From positions 1 to 10,663 of the forward strand of contig JBEIOK010000091.1 in NCBI GenBank assembly GCA_040377605.1: a stretch of 10,663 nucleotides of DNA. Reading direction: 5' to 3'. Every line of letters begins with the position of its first letter. The stretch's first letter is position 1. The notes under the pieces are model-generated. The model was not told where the DNA came from. It was given only the letters and a program-made list of their open reading frames with translations, and made no database searches. A program made the position numbers and the translations under genes. Of this stretch, positions 1 through 6,346 are shown in pieces. The stretch is from Solimonas sp040377605. Lineage in GTDB: Bacteria; Pseudomonadota; Gammaproteobacteria; Nevskiales; Nevskiaceae.

Positions 1-924
1 GTGCGCGACCAGATCCGCGAGGAGGTGCTGATCCAGCGCCTGCGGGCCAAGGAAGTCGAAAGCCGCGTGACCGTCACCGATCAGGACGTCGATCTGCTGC
101 TGTCGGGCGTCGGCATCGACGAGAACACCGAATACCGTCTGTCGCACATCCTGGTCTCGGTGCCGGAAGGCGCCTCGGCCGAAGTCCGAGACCAGGCCCG
201 TGCCAAGGCCGACGGCCTGCTCAAGCGCATCAGCGCCGGCGAAGACTTTGCACAGATCGCGATCGCCAACTCCGACGGCCAGCAGGCCCTGCAGGGCGGC
301 GACCTCGACTGGCGCAAGGGCAGCGACCTGCCCTCGCTGTTCGCTGCCACCGCAGCCAAGCTGACGCCGGGCAAGACCAGCCCGGTGCTGGAAGCCGGTG
401 GCGGCTTCCACATCATCAAGCTGGTCGAGCAGCGCGGCGGCGACGAGCGCAAGACCACCAACGAGACGCACGCGCGTCACATCCTGATCACGACCAATGC
501 GGTGCGCGACGACGAGCAGGCCCGCCTGCTGGCGCGCGATATCTACACCCGTCTGCAGGCGGGTGAGGATTTCGCCAAGCTCGCCAAGGCGCATTCCGAC
601 GATCCGGGCTCCAAGAGCAATGGCGGCGATCTGGGCTACCAGCCACCGGGCGTGTTCGTGCCGGAGTTCCAGGTGCGTCTGGACCAGCTCAAGCCGGGCG
701 AACTGTCGCCGCCGTTCCGCACGCAGTTCGGCTGGCATGTCGCCGGCCTGATCGACCGTCGCACGCGGGACACCACCGACGAGTCGCGCCGCGCGCGCGC
801 GCGGTCGGCCATCGGCAACCGCAAGGCCGCCGAGGAATACGACATCTGGCTGCGTCGCCTGCGCAACGAAGCCTATGTCGAGTACCGCAAGCCGGCCGAT
901 GCCACCGCTGCCGACAAGTCCTGA
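1..924 (+). CDS. surA: SurA, periplasmic chaperone and peptidyl-prolyl isomerase (5' end missing)
   Basis: SurA escorts unfolded outer-membrane proteins through the periplasm to the Bam complex. The visible 307 residues hold the end of the N-terminal chaperone domain (about 1-40), a first parvulin domain (about 45-145, with SHILV near 48 and GFHIIKL near 135), a second parvulin domain (about 156-255, with HARHILI near 157, GGDLGY near 208 and FGWH near 243) and the C-terminal helix region that packs with the chaperone domain (about 260-295). Compared with E. coli SurA (428 residues), roughly 120 N-terminal residues including the signal peptide are missing. They lie left of the window, so the GTG at base 1 is an internal valine and not a start. 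The gene is followed 21 bases later by pdxA, the order seen in many beta- and gammaproteobacteria, where lptD usually precedes surA. The short hydrophilic tail after the last conserved tyrosines is unremarkable. Identification rests on the two parvulin domains plus this context. Confidence 0.96.
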   Translation: MRDQIREEVLIQRLRAKEVESRVTVTDQDVDLLLSGVGIDENTEYRLSHILVSVPEGASAEVRDQARAKADGLLKRISAGEDFAQIAIANSDGQQALQGGDLDWRKGSDLPSLFAATAAKLTPGKTSPVLEAGGGFHIIKLVEQRGGDERKTTNETHARHILITTNAVRDDEQARLLARDIYTRLQAGEDFAKLAKAHSDDPGSKSNGGDLGYQPPGVFVPEFQVRLDQLKPGELSPPFRTQFGWHVAGLIDRRTRDTTDESRRARARSAIGNRKAAEEYDIWLRRLRNEAYVEYRKPADATAADKS

Positions 925-945
925 TCGCCACCGGACGGGGCCGCG

Positions 946-1953
946 GTGAGCGGAGCGATTCCGCGGATCCTGATCACCCCCGGAGAGCCGGCGGGCATCG
1001 GCCCGGATCTGGTCTGCGCGCTCGCGCAGCAGGACGGGCCGGCACAGCTGGTCGCGGTCGCGGATCCGGACCTGCTGCGCGCCCGCGCCGCGCAGTTGCG
1101 CCTGCCGCTGGACCTGACGGTGTTCTCGCCCGACGCCCCGCGCCGCACGCAGGTGGCGGGACAACTGTCGGTCTGGCCGCTGACCGTGACCGCGCCGGTG
1201 ATCGCCGGCACGCTGGACGTCCGCAATGCGCACTATGTCCTGCGCACACTGGAACGTGCGACCGACGCCTGTCTGCAGGGACAGGCCGACGCGATGGTCA
1301 CCGGGCCGGTGCAGAAGAGCGTGATCAACGATGCCGGCATCGCCTTCAGCGGCCATACCGAGTTTCTGGCGCAGCGGTGCGGCGCGCCGTTGCCGGTGAT
1401 GATGCTGCTGGCGCACACCCCCCAACGACCGCTGCGCGTGGCACTGGCCACGACGCATCTGCCGCTGCACGCCGTGCCGGCCGCGATCACGCGCGAGAGC
1501 CTCACCCAGGTGCTGGAGATTCTCGACGCCGATCTGCGGTCGAAGTTTGCGATCGCGCGACCACGCATCCTGGTGTGCGGACTCAATCCCCATGCCGGTG
1601 AGAGCGGCCATCTGGGCCACGAGGAAGCCGAGGTGATCCAGCCGGTGCTGGCGACGCTGCGCGCCCGCGGAATGGACCTGGTCGGGCCGCTGCCTGCCGA
1701 CACGCTGTTCACCCCTGGCGTGCTGCAGGACGCCGACGCGGTGCTCGCGATGTATCACGACCAGGGCCTGCCGGTGCTGAAGTACGCCGGCTTCGGTCAG
1801 GCCGTGAATCTGACACTGGGGCTGCCGATCCTGCGCACCTCGGTGGATCACGGCACCGCGCTGGATCTGGCCGGCAGCGGTCGCGCCGAAACCGGCAGTC
1901 TGCGTGCCGCGCTGCAACTGGCCCTTGAGCTGAGCCGCCGAGCCCCTGCATGA
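946..1953 (+). CDS. pdxA: 4-hydroxythreonine-4-phosphate dehydrogenase PdxA
   Basis: PdxA oxidises 4-phosphohydroxy-L-threonine with NAD(P)+; after decarboxylation the product is condensed by PdxJ to pyridoxine 5'-phosphate (DXP-dependent vitamin B6 pathway, cytoplasm). The 335-residue length is typical. The N-terminal family signature TPGEPAGIGPD is at 11-21, with E where most members have D. The substrate-binding GHTE is at 136-139. The three expected metal-binding histidines are H171 (TTHLPLH), H216 (NPHAGE) and H271 (YHDQG), each offset by five from E. coli H166, H211 and H266. The C-terminal TSVDHGTALDLAG signature is at 298-310. The GTG start at 946 leaves the usual short lead into the signature and has a loose purine-rich GGACGGGG 5 bases upstream. 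The gene lies 21 bases after surA, and its TGA overlaps the ATG of rsmA (ATGA), which suggests translational coupling. Confidence 0.97.
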   Translation: MSGAIPRILITPGEPAGIGPDLVCALAQQDGPAQLVAVADPDLLRARAAQLRLPLDLTVFSPDAPRRTQVAGQLSVWPLTVTAPVIAGTLDVRNAHYVLRTLERATDACLQGQADAMVTGPVQKSVINDAGIAFSGHTEFLAQRCGAPLPVMMLLAHTPQRPLRVALATTHLPLHAVPAAITRESLTQVLEILDADLRSKFAIARPRILVCGLNPHAGESGHLGHEEAEVIQPVLATLRARGMDLVGPLPADTLFTPGVLQDADAVLAMYHDQGLPVLKYAGFGQAVNLTLGLPILRTSVDHGTALDLAGSGRAETGSLRAALQLALELSRRAPA

Positions 1954-2723
1954 GCCCCCCGCACACCGCCCGCAAGCGTTTCGGCCAGAACTTCCTGCAC
2001 GATCCCAACGTGATCGAGCGCATCCTGCGCAGCATCCATCCGCAGCCACAGGATCGCGTCGTCGAGATCGGACCGGGGCTTGGCGCCCTGACCGTGCCCC
2101 TGCTGGAACGCCTCGACGCCCTGCAGGTCGTGGAACTGGATCGCGACGTGATTCCCCATCTGCAGGCCGCCTGTGCGCATTCGCCCAAGCTGCACATCAT
2201 CCAGGCCGACGCTCTGAAGGTCGACTATCGGCCATTTGCCGCGCCCGGGGACAAGATCCGCCTGATCGGCAACCTGCCCTACAACATCTCGACCCCGCTG
2301 CTGTTCCACCTGCTGGAGCAGGCGGACGTCATCCGCGACATGCACTTCATGCTGCAGAAGGAAGTCGTCGAGCGCATGTGCGCGCTGCCCGGCGAGGAGG
2401 CCTACGGCCGCCTCAGCGTGACGCTGGCGGCGCGGGCCCAGGTCTCGTATCTGTTCACGGTCGGGCCCGGCGCCTTCAATCCACCGCCGCAGGTGCATTC
2501 GGCCGTCGTGCGGCTGGTGCCTCAGAAGCCAGACTTCGAAATTGCCGACTGGGCACGGTTCGATGCCGTTGTCGCGGCCGCGTTCTCGCAGCGGCGCAAG
2601 ACGCTGAGCAATGCCCTGAAGCCGCTGATGGATGCCGACCGCATCCGCGCGGCCGGTATCGATCCGGGCCTGCGCGCCGAACGCCTGCACGCGCGCGATT
2701 TCGCCCAGCTGGCTGCCGCCTGA
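1950..2723 (+). CDS. rsmA: 16S rRNA (adenine1518-N6/adenine1519-N6)-dimethyltransferase RsmA (KsgA)
   Basis: RsmA uses S-adenosylmethionine to dimethylate two adjacent adenines in the 3' terminal hairpin of 16S rRNA, a late checkpoint in 30S assembly. The 257 residues show the N-terminal RKRFGQNFLHD signature (8-18), SAM-binding motif I EIGPGLGALT (39-48), the acidic ribose-binding motif VVELDRD (60-66), QADAL (85-89), the catalytic NLPYNIS motif (108-114) and the C-terminal FNPPPQVHSAV (176-186) and FSQRRKTLSNALK (212-224) signatures. No key residue is missing. The start overlaps the pdxA stop by four bases, and no strong ribosome site precedes it, so translation probably depends on pdxA translation. 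The gene that usually follows in enterics, apaG, is absent; a universal stress protein gene follows after 76 bases. Confidence 0.97.
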   Translation: MSPPHTARKRFGQNFLHDPNVIERILRSIHPQPQDRVVEIGPGLGALTVPLLERLDALQVVELDRDVIPHLQAACAHSPKLHIIQADALKVDYRPFAAPGDKIRLIGNLPYNISTPLLFHLLEQADVIRDMHFMLQKEVVERMCALPGEEAYGRLSVTLAARAQVSYLFTVGPGAFNPPPQVHSAVVRLVPQKPDFEIADWARFDAVVAAAFSQRRKTLSNALKPLMDADRIRAAGIDPGLRAERLHARDFAQLAAA

Positions 2724-2734
2724 ACCCTGCAGGG

Positions 2735-2758
2735 CCGGTCGGGTTGACGTCCCGGTCG
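2735..2758. repeat. Two direct CCGGTCG heptamers flanking the usp -35 box
   Basis: CCGGTCG occurs at 2735-2741 and again at 2752-2758, 17 bases apart start to start, on either side of the TTGACG box. A partial inverted copy (GACCG, 2773-2777) lies just after the -10 box. The placement would suit a regulator binding over the promoter, but the heptamers are short and GC-rich, so chance is a real alternative. I do not recognise a known operator. Confidence 0.25.
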
Positions 2759-2771
2759 ATGCGCGGATACT
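2744..2771 (+). promoter_or_regulatory. Sigma-70-like promoter for the universal stress protein gene
   Basis: TTGACG (2744-2749, five of six matches to the -35 consensus) and GATACT (2766-2771, four of six to the -10) are separated by 16 bases in the 76-base gap between rsmA and usp. Transcription would begin around 2777-2780, leaving a leader of about 20 bases that contains the ribosome site. A stress gene with its own promoter at the end of a housekeeping run is plausible, but this is sequence resemblance only. Confidence 0.55.
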
Positions 2772-2787
2772 GGACCGCGGACCTGCC

Positions 2788-2793
2788 AAGGAG
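2788..2793 (+). promoter_or_regulatory. Ribosome binding site that fixes the usp start
   Basis: AAGGAG lies 6 bases before the ATG at 2800. The reading frame is open upstream as far as 2632, inside rsmA, so this site and the protein alignment decide the start. Confidence 0.8.
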
Positions 2794-2799
2794 CTCGCC

Positions 2800-3237
2800 A
2801 TGCGCTACCGCCATATCCTGGCCGCCGTCGGACTCGATGACGACGGCCTCACCGTGCTCAAGCGCGCCCAGAATCTCGCATCGCAGTACCAGGCCACACT
2901 GAGCGTGTTGCATGTCGTCGAATACATCCCGCTGGAATCCGGCGAAGCCCTGATGGCCATGCCCACGGATCTTTCGCAGCAACTGGTGCAGCAGGCGCGC
3001 GAGCAGCTCACGCAGCGCTGCGAGGCCTACGGCATCCCCGCTGCCGCCCTGGAGATCGCCAACGGCAATGCCGCGCGCGAGATCCGGCGCGTCGCGGCCG
3101 ACAAGGGCGCCGATCTGATTGTCGTCGGCCATCATCCGCGCCACGGCTGGGCCACCCTCTTCAGCCACACCGAGGAGAATCTCGTGACGCGGGCCGAGTG
3201 CGATGTGATGGTGGTTGCGCTGTCGCGCGAGTCCTGA
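2800..3237 (+). CDS. Universal stress protein, UspA class
   Basis: This is a small cytoplasmic protein of 145 residues, the usual length for a single Usp domain. These proteins dimerise and support survival under starvation and oxidative or other stress; the molecular action is often unknown. It opens with the first beta strand YRHILAAVGLDDD (3-15), continues with LSVLHVVEYIP (34-44), and has the strand-plus-loop DLIVVGHHPRHGWATLF (105-121) followed by CDVMVV (134-139). The ATP-binding Usp signature G-2x-G-9x-G-S/T is not present. The GHH version with a bulky aromatic/hydrophobic segment resembles E. coli UspA, so this is probably the non-ATP-binding class. The start is set by AAGGAG 6 bases upstream, and a promoter lies in the preceding gap. 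The gene ends 29 bases from the end of the opposing gene, tail to tail. The family is certain; the particular stress role cannot be read from sequence. Confidence 0.92.
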   Translation: MRYRHILAAVGLDDDGLTVLKRAQNLASQYQATLSVLHVVEYIPLESGEALMAMPTDLSQQLVQQAREQLTQRCEAYGIPAAALEIANGNAAREIRRVAADKGADLIVVGHHPRHGWATLFSHTEENLVTRAECDVMVVALSRES

Positions 3238-3266
3238 CGCCCGACCCCGGCGGCGCTCGTCAGAGC

Positions 3267-6200
3267 TCAAAGCGCCTCGACGGTGCGGCCTTCGAGCCAG
3301 CGGATGGCCTGTGCGGCATCCATCGGCGACTGCACGGCCGATCCCGCCAGCAACGCACATCCCCGCTGCAGCCAGCCTTCGCGCTGCGCCGGAGTCGTCA
3401 CCCCCTGCGCAATGACCGTGGCACCGCGCGTCGCGGCGGCGCGCACCAGTTCGGTGGCGCTGCGCTCGTCGGCAGCCATGCGTTCGCCGGCAATCAGGAT
3501 GCCGACCAGCCCGACACTGTCCAGCGCCGGCGCCGTGGCGAAGTCGCGCAGCGCGAAGCGCACGCCGCGCGCGAGCAGACGATCGGCTTCGGCGTGCATC
3601 GTCGCGACATCCAGCATGCCGTCGGGGGTCATCGCCAGAATCAGCCGGTCACCCGGTGCCTGATAGCGATTGAGCAGTTCGAGCACGTGGTTGATGAATT
3701 CGCGGTCGCGCAGCTGCCAGCCGGAGATGCCGATCACGAAGGGCAGCAGCGGCAGGTCCTGCTGCCGCGCGCTCAGGTGGTGCTCGCAGGCGTGGCAGAT
3801 CTGCCACAGCTCGAGATCGCCCAGCAGCCCGGCGCGGCCGGCCGCGCGCAGCAGTTCGTCATGCTCGATCCGACCGTGGCGCGGGTGCGACCAGTACAGA
3901 TTGGACAGCAGCGCGCGAACCGTGCCGCGGGTGACATCCATCACCGGGGCGATCTGCAGGTGAAACTGGTTCAGCGCAACCGCCGAGTGGATCTCGCGCT
4001 CCAGTTCGAGCCGGCGGCGCTTCTCCGGATCGATCTCGGCGCTGAACATGCGGTAGCAGCCACGACCCGCCTGCTTGGCCTCGTACATCGCCGAGTCTGC
4101 ATGGCGCAGCAGCCCCTCGACGTCGGAATCGTCGAGTGGATAGAGCGTGATGCCGATGCTCAGGCGTACGACGATGTCCAGACCCGGCAGGTCGAGCGGC
4201 TCGGCAAACCGGTCCAGCACCTTCTGCGCCAGGAAGGTCGCATCCTCGACACTGCGCAGACCCGAGGCGACCACGACGAACTCGTCGCCGGCCAGACGCG
4301 CCACCGTATCCGACGGCCGCATCGTCGCCTTGAGCCGTTCGGCCACCGCCTTGAGCACCTGATCGCCGACTTCATGTCCGTGCAGATCGTTGATCTGCTT
4401 GAAGCGGTCCAGATCCAGGAACAGCACGCCGACCAGGCGGGTGCTGCGCTGCGTCGCCAGACGCGCCTGTTCCATGCGATCAAACAGCATCGCGCGATTC
4501 GGCAGGCCGGTCAGCGGATCGTGGTGCGCCAGATGCTGCAGCTTCTCCTCGGCGACGAGGCGCTCGCTGATGTCGACGGCGATCGCCATGAAGACCGGCG
4601 GGTCTTCATCGCGCGAGAAGTTCAGACGGACCTCGACCGGATAGGTGCTGCCGTCACGCCGCTTGTGCGCACAACGATAGACCAGATGCTCCTGCTCGCC
4701 CTCGCGCAGCCGGTTCAGATAGTTCTGGAAGGTGTCCGGATCCAGCCCTTCGCCGATCGTCAGCGGCGACATCCGCGCCAGCTCCTCCGGCCGGTAGTCG
4801 AGGTTGCGGCGCGCGCCGCGGTTGACCTCCAGGAAGTACAGCGACTGCGCGTCGAAGATGTAGATCTCCTCCATCGCATTGTCGAGCACGCGGCCCAGAC
4901 GCGTTGCCAGATTCTCGCCGCGCAGGCGCTCGCTGATGTCGCGCACGATGACGACCAGCCCGTGCGTGCCGTCATGCGCGATCTCCTGGACCCACAGGTC
5001 GATCGGGAAGGTCGTGGCGTCCTTGCGCCAGCCGATCACGCGCGGCAATCGCTTGCTACCGCGCGAGGCGACGTAGTCCGAGATGCGGACGCCGGGGGTA
5101 TTCAGAAACGGCACCGGCATCAGCTTGGTGACGGTGAACCCTTCCAGCTCGTGGCGCGAATAACCGAACATGCGCTCGGCGCGGGCATTGGCAAAGCGCA
5201 CCACACCGGCCGGATCGGTCATCAGCAACCCCTCGTCGAGATGGTCGACGACCGCCTGCGACAACCGTGCCTCGCGGCGCAGCGCATCGACTTCGCCGGC
5301 CTGGCGGGCGTTGTCCCGCAGCACCAGCGTGGCGCCATCGATGGAGCCGTCGCGCGCGCGCAGCAGGCAGGCCATCATCTCCACCGGCCGCGACTCGCCA
5401 TGGCGTGGGCGCAGCAGCGTCGGCGACGCGGGAATGTCGGTTGCCTCCTGCAGCGCCCGTTCGGCTGCGTTCGGCTGCTGCACCCCCTCGGCATCCAGCA
5501 CATGGCACACGGAATAGACCAGGCGCCCGCGCGCATCGGCCAGTGACCAGCCGGTCAGACGCTCGGCGGTACTGTTGAGATAGCGCACGCGCCCTTCGCG
5601 GTCGGTAGCGATGATCGCGTAGGCCAGCGCATCCATGACATGGCCGGCGCGATTGCGGAACTCCTCGAAGACCTGGGCCTGTGCGCTCAGCGACGGCTCG
5701 CCGCCTACGGCGCGTGCGGCAACGGCGCGCGGCTCGACGCGTTGCGTCCACTCCGGTAACGCCCGGCGCGCCCGCAGCCACAGCACTCCCGGAAACAGCA
5801 GCAGGGGAATGGCCAGGGCCAGCGCGGTCCAGCCCGCCAGACGCAGATGACCCAGCGCGGCGACCTGCACCGCACCGGTCTCACCGCCGCCCAGCCGGTA
5901 TTCGATGCTGCCCAGCAGACGGCCGTCGTCGCCGACGATGCGCCGGCTGCCGGCACTGCCGCTGAGCGCGTAGAGACCCTCGCGCAGCTGCTGCAACGCC
6001 AGCTCCGGCAGCAGCGGCAGCGTGAGGTTCTGATAGACGCCACCCTGGGTCAGCAGCACGCCCTCGGCGTCGTAGACCGCGAGATAGCGCAGGCGCAGGG
6101 CTTCTCGTTGCAGCAAGGTCCGCAGGATCGGGCGCAGCGACCGCCGCGAGCCGGCACGCAGCCCGTCCTGCACGGCGGCGGCGGTGTAGTCGCCGACATA

Positions 6201-6341
6201 GGCGTGATTCAGACGCTGCTGCAGACCCGCGGCATGCAGCTGGCAATACGCGCCCAGCACCAGCAGCAGGCTGCCGAGCAGCGTCCACATCCACGGGACA
6301 CCAAGGCGGTGGCGAGCCTGCAGCGGGGGAGCGGCGGCCAT
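3267..6341 (-). CDS. Membrane-bound PAS-PAS-PAS-GGDEF-EAL protein: likely diguanylate cyclase with a degenerate EAL domain
   Basis: Predicted 1024-residue inner-membrane sensor. Transmembrane helices at about 17-35 and 167-190 bracket a periplasmic region of about 130 residues with no domain I recognise. Three PAS domains follow (about 227-345, 356-470 and 480-592, the last two ending in RDISERL and VDISERL), then GGDEF (about 598-768) and EAL (about 785-1015). The GGDEF part has DPLTGLPNR (608-616), metal-site FLDLDRF (641-647), AGDEF at 684-688 and the product-inhibition site RPSD at 675-678 with the correct five-residue spacing, so cyclic-di-GMP synthesis is plausible. The EAL part is degenerate: EAL reads RAL (809-811), the VNLS-type asparagine is G871, the ITES glutamate is P906, DDFG is RDFA (932-935), AEGVE is AQGVT (978-982) and QGY is AGS (999-1001). 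Phosphodiesterase activity is therefore unlikely. The ATG at 6341 starts 5 bases after the tadG stop. The frame stays open to 6671, but that extension overlaps tadG and has an arginine/alanine-rich, non-protein-like composition. No strong ribosome site is seen, suggesting coupling to tadG translation. Confidence 0.9.
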   Translation of the reverse strand: MAAAPPLQARHRLGVPWMWTLLGSLLLVLGAYCQLHAAGLQQRLNHAYVGDYTAAAVQDGLRAGSRRSLRPILRTLLQREALRLRYLAVYDAEGVLLTQGGVYQNLTLPLLPELALQQLREGLYALSGSAGSRRIVGDDGRLLGSIEYRLGGGETGAVQVAALGHLRLAGWTALALAIPLLLFPGVLWLRARRALPEWTQRVEPRAVAARAVGGEPSLSAQAQVFEEFRNRAGHVMDALAYAIIATDREGRVRYLNSTAERLTGWSLADARGRLVYSVCHVLDAEGVQQPNAAERALQEATDIPASPTLLRPRHGESRPVEMMACLLRARDGSIDGATLVLRDNARQAGEVDALRREARLSQAVVDHLDEGLLMTDPAGVVRFANARAERMFGYSRHELEGFTVTKLMPVPFLNTPGVRISDYVASRGSKRLPRVIGWRKDATTFPIDLWVQEIAHDGTHGLVVIVRDISERLRGENLATRLGRVLDNAMEEIYIFDAQSLYFLEVNRGARRNLDYRPEELARMSPLTIGEGLDPDTFQNYLNRLREGEQEHLVYRCAHKRRDGSTYPVEVRLNFSRDEDPPVFMAIAVDISERLVAEEKLQHLAHHDPLTGLPNRAMLFDRMEQARLATQRSTRLVGVLFLDLDRFKQINDLHGHEVGDQVLKAVAERLKATMRPSDTVARLAGDEFVVVASGLRSVEDATFLAQKVLDRFAEPLDLPGLDIVVRLSIGITLYPLDDSDVEGLLRHADSAMYEAKQAGRGCYRMFSAEIDPEKRRRLELEREIHSAVALNQFHLQIAPVMDVTRGTVRALLSNLYWSHPRHGRIEHDELLRAAGRAGLLGDLELWQICHACEHHLSARQQDLPLLPFVIGISGWQLRDREFINHVLELLNRYQAPGDRLILAMTPDGMLDVATMHAEADRLLARGVRFALRDFATAPALDSVGLVGILIAGERMAADERSATELVRAAATRGATVIAQGVTTPAQREGWLQRGCALLAGSAVQSPMDAAQAIRWLEGRTVEAL

Positions 6342-6346
6342 TGGCG

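Noticed and set aside
1..3. GTG at base 1 as the start of surA
   Set aside because: The protein would lack the signal peptide and most of the chaperone domain of a periplasmic protein. The gene is cut by the window edge.
2725..2734. CCCTGCAGGG palindrome just after rsmA
   Set aside because: It is a perfect 10-base palindrome but has no loop or T-run, so it is too short to be a terminator and is likely chance in GC-rich sequence.
2632..2799. A longer universal stress protein starting inside rsmA
   Set aside because: The Usp fold begins at the ATG at 2800, which has AAGGAG 6 bases upstream and a promoter in front of it. The extension has no similarity to the family.
3252..3276. GGCGCT/AGCGCC inverted repeat as a terminator between usp and the cyclase gene
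   Set aside because: The stem is only 6 base pairs with a 13-base loop, overlaps the end of the cyclase gene and has no T-run on either strand.
3198..5546. A 782-residue open frame on the plus strand opposite the cyclase gene
   Set aside because: Its translation is rich in Arg, Gln, His and Ala without domain structure, it runs through the well-supported minus-strand GGDEF gene, and long antisense open frames are expected in GC-rich DNA.
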